Source: JBGTSJ01 sp041940305 (lineage in GTDB: Bacteria > Planctomycetota > Planctomycetia > Planctomycetales > Planctomycetaceae). Taken from it: 64,000 bases of DNA. The stretch's first letter is position 1, and each line of letters starts with the position of its first letter. Positions 17,990 through 26,658 of this stretch are shown here, one piece after another. The notes under the pieces are model-generated. The model made no database searches and had not been told where the DNA came from. It saw only the letters and a list, made by a program, of their open reading frames with translations. The translations under genes and the position numbers were made by a program. The stretch lies in NCBI GenBank assembly GCA_041940305.1, contig JBGTSJ010000001.1, positions 372,001-436,000 on the forward strand, in the 5' to 3' direction.

Positions 17990-18997
17990 ATGTCGAGCCT
18001 TCCGAGTCCCTCCGCCCCGCGCCGCGTCATTGTGCTCGCAGGCGGCACGTCTGCCGAGCGCGAGATCAGCCTGTTGTCGGGGCAAGCCGTGCTGTCGACG
18101 CTTTTGGAGCGGGAGCAAGACGCACAACTCGTCGATCCAGCGATTACCGATCTCTACCAGTTCGCCTGGTCGCCTCAGGACGTGGCGTTCATCGCGCTGC
18201 ATGGTGCGTTCGGCGAGGACGGCGAAGTGCAGGCGCTGCTGCACAGCGCCGGGATCCCCTACACTGGCAGCGATGCGCAGGCCTCAAAACTGGCCTTCAG
18301 CAAGTCCGCCGCCAAGCTGCGGTTCCAGCAGCACGGAGTCCCCACACCCCGTTACGCGCTCGTGCACCGCAGCGATAGCGCCCGCCGCCTCGCCGAACAG
18401 GCGGAGCGTGTCGGATATCCGCTCGTGTTCAAGCCCGATCAGCAGGGGTCCAGCCTGGGAATCGAGTTCGTCGCGGATGCGGACGAACTTGAAGACGCCG
18501 CCGAGCATTGTTTCTCCTACGGACCGTTCGCGCTCGTCGAGCAGGTCATTGAAGGGACCGAGTGGACGCTCGGCATGTTCGACGATGAGGCCCTGCCGCT
18601 GATTCAAATCGAGACGCCGCAATCCTTCTTCGACTTCCAGGCGAAGTATCACGACGAGCAGACGCAGTACCATTTCGACTCCACTCTGCCCCCTCATGTC
18701 CTGGAGAGCATTCGCGACGCCGGAGCAGGCGCCTGCCGGGCAATCGGGACCGCCGGAATCGCCCGCGTCGATCTGCGGCTGGATGCCGATTACCGCCCCT
18801 GGGTCCTCGAGGTCAACACGATCCCCGGCATGACTGACCACAGCCTCGTCCCGAAAGCGGCCGCTCACGCCGGGATTTTGTTTGCCGAGTTGTGTGAACG
18901 GGCAATCGCATCGGCCGTCACGCGGCACAATCGGCTGGCCGCCGGACGAGACGCCCTGACACCCGGCCCCGCGGCACGGCGCCGCCAGGCGGGTTGA
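17990..18997 (+). CDS. ddl: D-alanine--D-alanine ligase
   Basis: Ddl makes the D-Ala-D-Ala dipeptide for peptidoglycan stem peptides, using ATP, in the cytoplasm. The 335-residue protein starts at ATG 17990 with VIVLAGGTSAEREISLLSG, the usual N-terminus. The ATP-grasp core follows: PLVFKPDQQGSSLGIEFV, FALVEQVIEGTEWTLGMFD, and VLEVNTIPGMTDHSLVPKAA with metal- and substrate-binding residues. The upstream open frame from 17819 is an artefactual extension. The next gene, FtsQ-like, overlaps the stop. Confidence 0.93.
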   Translation: MSSLPSPSAPRRVIVLAGGTSAEREISLLSGQAVLSTLLEREQDAQLVDPAITDLYQFAWSPQDVAFIALHGAFGEDGEVQALLHSAGIPYTGSDAQASKLAFSKSAAKLRFQQHGVPTPRYALVHRSDSARRLAEQAERVGYPLVFKPDQQGSSLGIEFVADADELEDAAEHCFSYGPFALVEQVIEGTEWTLGMFDDEALPLIQIETPQSFFDFQAKYHDEQTQYHFDSTLPPHVLESIRDAGAGACRAIGTAGIARVDLRLDADYRPWVLEVNTIPGMTDHSLVPKAAAHAGILFAELCERAIASAVTRHNRLAAGRDALTPGPAARRRQAG

Positions 18998-20022
18998 CGT
19001 TCGTCGGAACCGCGGCGAAGCGAGGCGATCTCTCGCCAGCCTTCAAGGTCAGCCATCTCCATCCAAGCACGGTGACTCAGGTGCCTCGAAAGCCGGCATC
19101 CCGTTCACAAGCCGACTCAGCAAAGCGCCCTTCCCCCGCGCCGCAGCGAGGTTGGTGGCGACGCGTCCTCTTCCGGCCGCCGATGCTGCTCGCCATCGCG
19201 CTGCTGACGGGGGGACTCTATCTTTACCCGTCTCTGCAGGCATGGCTGCCCGATCTCGGCGACCAGCCGGAGTACCGGATCCGTGCTGCCGACCTGCGCA
19301 TCAACGCGCCGCATCGCTGGGTTCCAGACACCCTGGTCGAGCGCGTGTTGAGCGACGCCGGCATTCCCGAGGAGGTCTCCCTGCTCGACGGCTCGCTGGC
19401 AGCCCAGTTCGCCGAGGCCTTTGCCGCTCAGCCCTGGGTGGCGGCCGTCGAGTCGGTCCGCGTCTCGCGGCATCACGGGATCGAGGTGCGGCTCGCCTAC
19501 CGGATGCCGGTGGTCATGGTTGAGACTCGCGGCGGCCTCTACCCGGTGGATCGAGACGGCATTCTGCTTCCCCCGTCGGACTTCACCTCCGAAGACCTCG
19601 CCTCCTTCCCCAGGCTGCGAGGAATCGAGTCACCCCCCGCGGGGCCGGCTGGCTCGGCATGGGGAAGCTCCGTCGTCGTCGCCGGCGCTCATCTGGCCGA
19701 GGCGCTGACCCCCGAAGGAGACCTGAGTCGTTACTGGCAGCGATTTCACCTCGCGGCCATCGATTCCGTCGCCGGCAACGATGACGGACCCGTCTCGTTT
19801 GAACTGGCGACGGTCGGCGGTTCGCGAATCATCTGGGGGCACGCGCCCGGCCAGGACGAACTGGAGCCATCGGTGCAGCAGAAGCTGGGGCGACTGGAGA
19901 GCTATTTCGCCGGCCACGGCGGCATCGACTCTCCCCATGGCCCCCGCCGCATCGATATCCGGCACTTCGACACGATCGAAGTCATTTCGCTGGATGGTCC
20001 CGAACGCGGGCGGCTTCAGTAA
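18994..20022 (+). CDS. FtsQ-like bitopic membrane protein
   Basis: The 342-residue frame opens with TTG 18994, which overlaps the ddl stop; GTG 19048 or 19072 are alternative starts. It has a basic proline-rich cytoplasmic tail, one membrane helix (MLLAIALLTGGLYLYPSLQA, residues 64-83) and a large extracytoplasmic part. The region from about 95 to 175, with VSLLDGSLAAQFAEAFAAQPWVAAVESVRVSR and PVVMVETRGGLYPVDRDGILLP, has the layout of the POTRA-FtsQ tandem. In most bacteria ddl-ftsQ is part of the dcw division cluster. Similarity is weak, so FtsQ-like is an inference from layout plus neighbourhood. Confidence 0.65.
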   Translation: MTFVGTAAKRGDLSPAFKVSHLHPSTVTQVPRKPASRSQADSAKRPSPAPQRGWWRRVLFRPPMLLAIALLTGGLYLYPSLQAWLPDLGDQPEYRIRAADLRINAPHRWVPDTLVERVLSDAGIPEEVSLLDGSLAAQFAEAFAAQPWVAAVESVRVSRHHGIEVRLAYRMPVVMVETRGGLYPVDRDGILLPPSDFTSEDLASFPRLRGIESPPAGPAGSAWGSSVVVAGAHLAEALTPEGDLSRYWQRFHLAAIDSVAGNDDGPVSFELATVGGSRIIWGHAPGQDELEPSVQQKLGRLESYFAGHGGIDSPHGPRRIDIRHFDTIEVISLDGPERGRLQ

Positions 20023-20085
20023 AGTCGGCCGCGACAGGATTGCGCCGGCCTGCGGAACAGCGGTGCGGCCACGCGCTCATTGCCG

Positions 20086-20814
20086 TCAGACGATGAGGTC
20101 CATTTCTTCCCGGCTGATCTGACCGCCGGTCCGCAGCACCGCCTCGGTGAGCTCAACCACCCACGGCTCGACCCCTGTCCCCTGCATCTGCTTCAGCACC
20201 GAGTCAATGTTGTAGTCCGTCCGTCGGAACGACACTCGCCCGTCCTGAATCACCGCGTAAGACGCGCGCGAGTCTCCGTCACGGGGCTGGCCGACGCTGC
20301 CCGGATTGATGATCCGGCGATCCCCCACTTCAAGCTCGAAAGGTACGTGCGAGTGGCCGACGCAGATCCAGTCGGCTTCCACTCCCTTCAATCGCTGCGT
20401 CCAGGCGGCTGTGTCGTCGGTGAGATACTCATCGAGCGGGTCGCGCGGCGTAGCATGCACCAGGTACCATTCCCGCTCGTCCAGTTCCAGGCGCCGCGTC
20501 ATCGCCAGCCGCGATAGATACTTCATCCGCTGCGAATCAATCTGCTCCCAATGCAGCGAGCGCGTCGCCGCCGCCAGCCGGCGCAACCCCGGACCACCGC
20601 GCGGCGGAACGCGCTGCGCCACCGCATGATCATGGTTCCCCCGAATGCTCGCCACGGCATGTTGCTGCACCCAGTCGATGCACGGCAATGGCTCCGTGCC
20701 GTACTCGACGATGTCCCCAAGGCAAATGCACGCGTCGAATTCGCCGCAGTCGGCCACGACCGCCTGCAACGCCGTCCAGTTCGAATGAATGTCGGCGATC
20801 AACAGGATCTTCAT
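20086..20814 (-). CDS. Metallophosphoesterase, YfcE/MJ0936 type
   Basis: The 242-residue protein has the calcineurin-like signature set: IADIHSNWTAL (D-x-H), CLGDIVEYG (G-D), IRGNHDHAV (G-N-H-D/E), LVHATP and CVGHSHVPFE (G-H-x-H). These residues bind two metals and hydrolyse phosphoesters. INPGSVGQPRDGD near the C-terminus is typical of YfcE-like phosphodiesterases. The natural substrate cannot be told. It is convergent with the FtsQ-like gene. Confidence 0.85.
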   Translation of the reverse strand: MKILLIADIHSNWTALQAVVADCGEFDACICLGDIVEYGTEPLPCIDWVQQHAVASIRGNHDHAVAQRVPPRGGPGLRRLAAATRSLHWEQIDSQRMKYLSRLAMTRRLELDEREWYLVHATPRDPLDEYLTDDTAAWTQRLKGVEADWICVGHSHVPFELEVGDRRIINPGSVGQPRDGDSRASYAVIQDGRVSFRRTDYNIDSVLKQMQGTGVEPWVVELTEAVLRTGGQISREEMDLIV

Positions 20815-21230
20815 CTCGACATCGGCCCCGCAGGGGAATTCGAAAGATCGCAGACGAAATCGGACGGCTTCGGCAACTGTTGGGTATTGGACCCTGGTTC
20901 AGATTAACGCTCGCGCTTCGGATCGCCGATGGGAATCCCAGCGCCCCGCATGCTGCTCGGAGGTTCCCGCCCCCATGCGCGACTGGCGGCACGAGGTTCG
21001 GGACTCTCGCCGCCCGCTGCGTCCGCGGAATCCCGGTTTGATGAAAGTCCTTAATACATCACGATTTCCGAATCAGCTTCTTGACGCCGGCGCCGGGCGC
21101 TGGTTTAATCAGGCAGTCACATCCTTGGCCGAGTTACACGGGCCCTCTCCGGGCCTGGCTCAATGTGCTCCCTGCAACAATCCTGTGTGGGGCGGATTGC
21201 GGTTGGAATCTCCACCGGCGGGAAGCCGCG
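20815..21230. other. Intergenic, nothing recognised
   Basis: This 416-bp stretch separates a divergent pair, the phosphoesterase and a small hypothetical gene, so it should hold both promoters. Overlapping short frames on the plus strand have no protein-like features. A possible Shine-Dalgarno, cgggaag, precedes the ATG at 21231. Confidence 0.35.
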
Positions 21231-21533
21231 ATGTCTGAACGACCGCTCGACAATCTGACGCTCCGCGAAAAGTTCATCGAAGTCGACAAGGTTACTCGGG
21301 AACTGATCGATCATCTCGAACGGGGCTTCATTCCCAAAGCCCACGAACTCCGACGCCTGGCACGCCGCGCCAATGAACCCGATCATCAGGACGAAATCAA
21401 GGATGTGACGATTCGCAGCAGCACCGAGGGGTTGCTGCACACCGACGGATATACCAGGCAGCTGCGCGACAGGATGGGACAGCTGTTGTCGGCCATAGAG
21501 CAGGAGGTTCGGACGATTTTTGAGCACGGGTAG
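21231..21533 (+). CDS. Small hypothetical protein, helical
   Basis: The 100-residue protein starts at ATG 21231 (MSERPLDNLT) and is rich in charged helical sequence: LREKFIEVDKVTRELIDHL and LRDRMGQLLSAIEQEVRTI. No signal peptide or membrane span is present. It lies about 100 bp ahead of a receptor-like kinase on the same strand and may be a partner, but nothing in the sequence shows its function. Confidence 0.6.
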   Translation: MSERPLDNLTLREKFIEVDKVTRELIDHLERGFIPKAHELRRLARRANEPDHQDEIKDVTIRSSTEGLLHTDGYTRQLRDRMGQLLSAIEQEVRTIFEHG

Positions 21534-21630
21534 CGATGCTGGGGAGACTGTCGCGGGACAAACTAGGACAGATCGCTCGGCGCATCAGGACGATCAGTGT
21601 CGGAAATCAGTGGGAGGCGGCAAGCTACGG

Positions 21631-24498
21631 ATGGCGAACCAGATTCTTAGACCGGAACATGCGTCGACGCGGCGGCCCGTCATGGCATCCAACACCATTG
21701 CAGTTCCGGGGACGGCGGCGGACAGCGAAGGATCTGGAACGCGCCAGCACGCCTTCCTGCGTCCGCTTCCCGGCGAACGCCGGCCCGACGATGCAGGCCC
21801 CTCGCCTGCCGACGGTGAAGGTCGTGTCGTTGCGCTTGCTCCCGACGTCGAGGTTCTAACTCAGCTCTTCCCTCCCGATCGCGATGGGTCTCCGGGCGCC
21901 AGCGCTCCCGACGCAGCCCCCGGCTCGGTCGCCGGAATTCGACTGGGTCATTTCGTGATCGAGGAGCGGATCGGATGCGGCGGCATGGGCGCCGTTTTTC
22001 GCGCCGTGGACGAGCGGCTGAATCGGGTCGTCGCGCTGAAAGTCCTCTCCCCCTTCCATTCCCGCGATCCCGGATCGGTCGACCGCTTCCATAACGAGGC
22101 CCAGGCCGCGGCGCGGCTGGATCACGAGAACATTGCACGCGTTCACTACATCGGCGAGGACCGCGGAGTCCAGTTCATCGCGTTCGAGTTCGTGCGCGGC
22201 ACCAACGTCCGCGACTTCATCCTGCAGAAAGGGACGATCAGCCCTCAGGACGCCGTCAATTACATGCTGCAGATCGCCCAGGCCCTCCGGCACACGATGG
22301 CGGCCGGGGTCGTCCACCGCGACATCAAGCCCTCGAACATCATCATCACCCCCGCCGGTCACGCCAAGCTCGTCGATCTCGGACTGGCCCGGCAGGATCG
22401 CGACCAGGAACTGACGACGTTCGGCACCACGCTCGGCACGTTCGATTACATCGCTCCCGAGCAGGCGCGCGACCCGCGTGATGTGGATGTCCGCGCCGAC
22501 ATCTACTCCCTCGGGTGCACGCTGTACCACATGCTCGCGGGAGAGGCGCCGTTCCCGCGGGGCAATTTCATCGCCAAGGTCATCGACCATCACCGCGACA
22601 CGCCCCCGGATCCCGCCGATCGCAACCCCGCCGTCTCCGACCAGCTGTCGCGCATCGTGCGGAAAATGATGGCCACCAACCGCGATGAGCGGTACGCGTC
22701 CCCGGATCATCTGATTCACGATCTTGGACTGGTCGCCAACGCCCTCGGCCTGAGGCCCATGCACCCGGACAATATGATCTGGAGCAAGCCGCTCTATGAG
22801 CGGGAGCCGGCGTTCTGGGAGAACAATCGGGGCTGGCTGCTCACGGTGGCGGCTCTGCTGGTGATCACCCTCGGAATCGACCGCATTCCCTGGCAGATGC
22901 TGGGCGGTCAGGATGACGTCGCGGCGCAGAGCACGCCCAGTGTCGACGGTGGCCTCTCGGCCGTTTCGGCTGACCCCGTCCGTCCGGATACGGACACGGT
23001 TCCGGCCTCGCAGACGGAAGCCGATTCGGGGACCGCCCCCGCAGCTCCCTCGAAACCGACGCCGATCGGCCTCGCGCATGGCGTGGGCGGATTCCCTGCC
23101 CCGGCGCTGGCGCAGCGGGCCGAAGCCCCGGACCAGTCCACGACGGCGGCGCAAACCAGTCCGGAATCGGGTTTGTCCCGCAGCACTCCCGCGGACTCGA
23201 CCACCAACGTCGCCGACGCCTCATTGGCGAACGAGATTCAGAACCTGATCATGCCCCTCCCGGCTGGTCCCGCCGCGCGGCGCACCGATGTGAATCCGGT
23301 GACTTCCGCGCCCGCCGCAAGCAGCCCCTTTGTGGTCATGGATCCGCTCACCAACAAGGAGCAGTCGTTCGACACGCTGGAGGCGGCCTGTCAGCAGGCG
23401 CCCAACAATGGCCGAATCGAATTGCGGTTCACAGGCGCCTGGCCCCACGCGCAGCCTCCGATCCGCATTCACAACAAGCGGATCGTCATTGCGGCCAGGC
23501 CCGGGGAACGGCCGGTGATCGAGTTCCAGGCGGCCACCGAGCCGGGACGGAACGACGTGACGCAGATGATCTCGATCACCGACGGAAGTCTTACGCTGGA
23601 GGACGTGAGCCTCGTCATGCCCGTGAAGACGGCCCTCTCGGAACGCTGGTCGCTCTTCTCGCTCGCCGAGGCCGAGAGCCTCGACCTCAGGGGAGTGGCG
23701 ATCGTGGTCACCAACCCCCAACGGCTTCCCGCCGCAGTTGTCGAGGTCGTTCCCCCACGAAATCTCGACCCCCTGCGCATGATGCCTGACAGCATGATGC
23801 GGCGGCAGGTCGCGCTCGACTGGCAGGACTGCTTGATCCGCGGCGATTGCGACCTCCTCGTGCAGGACACGCTCGACCCGGCGGAATTGCGCTGCGAGAA
23901 CGTCGCCGTCGCCGTCCGCGGGACGCTGGCACGCGTCTACGGTCGCGAGGCGCTGGACGGCCGCGTCAGCGATGATCGGCGACTGGCGATTCGCCTGCGA
24001 CAGGTGACCGCCCTGCTCGGCGAGGGGCTGATGCGCGTTGAGACCGATCTGTTTCGCGAGTTCACCCCGCTCGACTTCGACTGCGCCAATTGCGTCGTCG
24101 GAGTTCGGCCCGACCAGTCCCTGCTCAAGCTGACCGCGCATCAGGACCTCGATGCGCTCCGCCGCCGCATCCACTGGCAAAGCCACTGGAGCTACTTCGA
24201 CGTCACCGGCTCCGTGTTGGAGATCATCCAGGAGCCGGACGGGGAGCAGGTCGACTTTGGAATGGCCGCGCTCGGAGCCGCAAGCGACCAGTTGATCTCC
24301 GAAGGCCTGTTTGCGGATCCGCTTCCCTGGGGGGACGTCGATCTGGCGACGTTGCCGAGGCGGTTCTTTGACCAGCCTCGCGGCGCTACCGGAGACGCCG
24401 CCGCACGCGCCACGTCGGCGGGCGTGCAGTGGAAGGGCCGCATTCCCCTGGCCGGCGACCGCTCGGTCACCAGCACTAGCACGCCGCCCATTCCCTGA
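21631..24498 (+). CDS. Large receptor-like Ser/Thr protein kinase
   Basis: The start at ATG 21631 is preferred because GGGAGG lies about 13 bases upstream; ATG 21682 is an alternative. The 955-residue product has a disordered leader of about 100 residues, then a kinase domain: ERIGCGGMGAVFRAVDE, VALKVLSP (Lys137), VVHRDIKPSNIIIT, VDLGLARQ (DLG in place of DFG) and IAPEQARDP. A single membrane helix, GWLLTVAALLVITLGI, lies near residue 405. About 170 residues rich in Pro, Ala, Ser and Thr follow, then an extracytoplasmic domain of about 370 residues, beginning FDTLEAACQQAPNNGRIELRF, that recalls right-handed beta-helix proteins. Ligand unknown. Confidence 0.88.
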   Translation: MANQILRPEHASTRRPVMASNTIAVPGTAADSEGSGTRQHAFLRPLPGERRPDDAGPSPADGEGRVVALAPDVEVLTQLFPPDRDGSPGASAPDAAPGSVAGIRLGHFVIEERIGCGGMGAVFRAVDERLNRVVALKVLSPFHSRDPGSVDRFHNEAQAAARLDHENIARVHYIGEDRGVQFIAFEFVRGTNVRDFILQKGTISPQDAVNYMLQIAQALRHTMAAGVVHRDIKPSNIIITPAGHAKLVDLGLARQDRDQELTTFGTTLGTFDYIAPEQARDPRDVDVRADIYSLGCTLYHMLAGEAPFPRGNFIAKVIDHHRDTPPDPADRNPAVSDQLSRIVRKMMATNRDERYASPDHLIHDLGLVANALGLRPMHPDNMIWSKPLYEREPAFWENNRGWLLTVAALLVITLGIDRIPWQMLGGQDDVAAQSTPSVDGGLSAVSADPVRPDTDTVPASQTEADSGTAPAAPSKPTPIGLAHGVGGFPAPALAQRAEAPDQSTTAAQTSPESGLSRSTPADSTTNVADASLANEIQNLIMPLPAGPAARRTDVNPVTSAPAASSPFVVMDPLTNKEQSFDTLEAACQQAPNNGRIELRFTGAWPHAQPPIRIHNKRIVIAARPGERPVIEFQAATEPGRNDVTQMISITDGSLTLEDVSLVMPVKTALSERWSLFSLAEAESLDLRGVAIVVTNPQRLPAAVVEVVPPRNLDPLRMMPDSMMRRQVALDWQDCLIRGDCDLLVQDTLDPAELRCENVAVAVRGTLARVYGREALDGRVSDDRRLAIRLRQVTALLGEGLMRVETDLFREFTPLDFDCANCVVGVRPDQSLLKLTAHQDLDALRRRIHWQSHWSYFDVTGSVLEIIQEPDGEQVDFGMAALGAASDQLISEGLFADPLPWGDVDLATLPRRFFDQPRGATGDAAARATSAGVQWKGRIPLAGDRSVTSTSTPPIP

Positions 24499-24701
24499 AT
24501 GGACGCCGAGCCGTCGCACCGGCGGCAATTGCCGGTCGCGCCGCGGGATTGGCTGGATTCTCAGGCAGTCGGGCGGAACCGATGAGCTCCTGTTCCGCGC
24601 TCGCGGACACCACGGTATCGTCCGGAAGTGCGGCTGCCTCGATCGACACCCAACGCCCTCAATTCGGCCGTCTGGTCCACCGACGGAAAGGAGTCCGTAC
24701 C

Positions 24702-24929
24702 GTGCGCCTGTCGAACCTGATTCCCCTGTTCCTTCTCCCCCTTCTCGCTTCCACCGGTTGTCAGTTCATGCCCCACAGCATGCAGCCCAACCAGCTCTGG
24801 AAGATGAACCGCCAGGACGCCTGGGACGAAGGCGGCTACTTCTCGGTCAGCGATCCCGCACGCGAACGGTTCGGCGGCGAGACAGTGGATCATCCGGCTG
24901 ACGAATCCCCGGCTGTCAGCGGCAGATGA
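24702..24929 (+). CDS. Small lipoprotein
   Basis: A GTG start at 24702 is supported by AAAGGAG about nine bases upstream. The 75-residue product has a signal peptide MRLSNLIPLFLLPLLAS ending in the lipobox ASTGC, so lipidation at Cys20 is expected. The mature peptide, QFMPHSMQPNQLWKMNRQDA and following, is short and polar. No family recognised. It follows the receptor kinase on the same strand. Confidence 0.6.
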   Translation: MRLSNLIPLFLLPLLASTGCQFMPHSMQPNQLWKMNRQDAWDEGGYFSVSDPARERFGGETVDHPADESPAVSGR

Positions 24930-25002
24930 GACTGCGGTCTCGGCGCACGGGGCGCTCGGGTTGATGTCAGTGACGCCACGCGACTCATGCAATCATTTCA
25001 AG

Positions 25003-25097
25003 CGGGAGTGGATGGGAATCGAACCCACCGAACGCCGGTATACGGCGTTCCGCCGGTTTTGAAGACCGGGGCGGTCACCAGAGCCGCATTCACTCCC
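25003..25097 (-). tRNA. selC: tRNA-Sec, anticodon TCA (selC)
   Basis: On the minus strand this 95-nt RNA has the anticodon loop CTTCAAA flanked by CCGGT/ACCGG, giving anticodon TCA, which reads UGA. The long variable arm is an eight-pair hairpin, GAACGCCG-TATAC-CGGCGTTC. The T loop is TTCGATT in a G-TGGG/CCCA-T stem. The acceptor GGGAGTG pairs with CACTCCC; the eighth pair expected for bacterial tRNA-Sec would be an A-C mismatch. The discriminator is G and CCA is not encoded. Length, long arm and anticodon together identify tRNA-Sec. selA begins its 3' end 163 bp away on the same strand. Confidence 0.95.
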
Positions 25098-25178
25098 GAG
25101 GTTTGTCCCGGCAATCTATGCCGGGACGACGTGACTTGCCAACGACTGCCGCCGCGCGGGGATGCTGTAACCCTGGTG

Positions 25179-25204
25179 GAGGAACCACGGAATACACGGA
25201 AACG
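25179..25204. repeat. Solo copy of the accacggaatacacgga repeat
   Basis: gaggaaccacggaatacacgga between selC and selA matches the arms of the inverted-repeat units at 31054-31215 and 41681-41897. Only one orientation is evident here, so this may be a half element. Confidence 0.6.
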
Positions 25205-25260
25205 ACGCGAGGGGAACCGCGAAAGGTGCTAAAACGGCGAATTGGTGCCAATCAGAGTTC

Positions 25261-26658
25261 CTATGGTCTTTGCTCGTCTTCTGTCAGCCGATCGCAGATG
25301 ACGTCTTCATCGTCGGTTGAAACCGTGCGCAGGTCGATCAGCACGGTGTCGTCCTGGATGCGGGGGAGGATGGCGGGCGATCCGCGGCGGAGACGGGCGG
25401 CGAGTTGGGACGCGTTCGTGCTGGTAATCGCGATCGCCCAACTCGGCAGCGTCTGATCCGGCAGACTGCCTCCGCCCGCCGCTGATGCGACCTTTCGCAG
25501 CCCGAACCTGACAGGTGCGTCCGCCTGCGCTGCGAGCCGGGAGACCAGCGCTTCGCCCCGTTTGTGCAGTTCGCCTTCGGTCGCCGCCAGTTGCTGCAGC
25601 ACCGGGATCTCTTCGAATGCCCGGCCGGCGCGGTGGATGGCGAGCGTGGCCTGCAGGGCCGAGAAGGTGAGCTTGTCCACGCGCAGGGCGCGGGTGAGCG
25701 GATTGCGACGCAGGCGGTCGATCAGTTCCCGGCGGCCCAGGACAACGCCGCATTGCGGACCTCCCAGCAGCTTGTCGCCACTGAACAGGACCAGGTCCGC
25801 ACCGGCGCGCAGGCTGTCGCCGATGATGGGCTCGTCCGGGAGACCGAAGCGGCTGAGGTCGTACAGGCAGCCGCTGCCGACGTCGTCGATCGCCGGGATC
25901 TGCCGTTCGCGTCCCAGGGCCACCAGCTCGGCGATCGAGACTGATTCGCAGAACCCGGAGATGCGGTAGTTGCTGGGATGCACGCGGAGCAGCGCGGCTG
26001 TTTCGGCGTCGATTGCGGCGGCGTAGTCGCTCAGCCGGGTCCGGTTCGTGGTGCCGACCTCAACCAGCCGCACGCCTGCCTGCCGGAACACGTCCGGCAG
26101 CCGGAACGAACCCCCGATCTCAATCAGCTGGCCGCGCGAGATGACGACGCTCTTCCCTGCGGCGATCGTCTGCAATGCGAGCAGCGTTGCGGCCGCACAG
26201 TTGTTGACGACCAGCGCCGCTTCGGCCCCGGTCAGCTCCTGCAGCATCGCTTCGACCGCGGCCCCGCGCCGTCCACGGTGTCCGGTAGCCAGATCCACTT
26301 CCAGATTGGCTCCCGTCGCGACCGCCGCGATCGCGTCCACGGCCGCCCTCGCCAGCGGAGCACGCCCCAGGTTGGTGTGAATGACGATGCCGGTGCCGTT
26401 GATCACCTTACGCAGCTGCAGCGTCTCGCTCTGCTCCGCGATCTCCCACACAATTCGCACAACCTCCGCCTCAACCTGCGATGCATCGTCCGGCAGATGA
26501 TCGAGCCCTCCAGTCCGCACCGCTGCGACCGCTTCGCGCACCCAGTTTGTGACGGCCGCGCGACCGTGCCGCGCCGCGAGTTCCGCCACTGCGGCCACAT
26601 TCAACACACGGTCCACGGCCGGGAGCAGTTGGCGGCGCTGTTGTGGAGAGGCGGTCAC
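25261..26658 (-). CDS. selA: L-seryl-tRNA(Sec) selenium transferase
   Basis: SelA is a PLP enzyme that converts seryl-tRNA(Sec) to selenocysteyl-tRNA(Sec) using selenophosphate from SelD. The 465-residue protein is read from GTG 26658, which overlaps the selB stop as GTGA; this indicates translational coupling. Typical regions are VLNVAAVAELAARHGR near the N-terminus, INGTGIVIHTNLGRAPLA, NNCAAATLLAL and FSGDKLLGGPQCG, with the PLP Lys. An extended in-frame start at 26736 would intrude into selB and is rejected. Together with selB, selC and selD it makes a full Sec pathway. Confidence 0.95.
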   Translation of the reverse strand: MTASPQQRRQLLPAVDRVLNVAAVAELAARHGRAAVTNWVREAVAAVRTGGLDHLPDDASQVEAEVVRIVWEIAEQSETLQLRKVINGTGIVIHTNLGRAPLARAAVDAIAAVATGANLEVDLATGHRGRRGAAVEAMLQELTGAEAALVVNNCAAATLLALQTIAAGKSVVISRGQLIEIGGSFRLPDVFRQAGVRLVEVGTTNRTRLSDYAAAIDAETAALLRVHPSNYRISGFCESVSIAELVALGRERQIPAIDDVGSGCLYDLSRFGLPDEPIIGDSLRAGADLVLFSGDKLLGGPQCGVVLGRRELIDRLRRNPLTRALRVDKLTFSALQATLAIHRAGRAFEEIPVLQQLAATEGELHKRGEALVSRLAAQADAPVRFGLRKVASAAGGGSLPDQTLPSWAIAITSTNASQLAARLRRGSPAILPRIQDDTVLIDLRTVSTDDEDVICDRLTEDEQRP

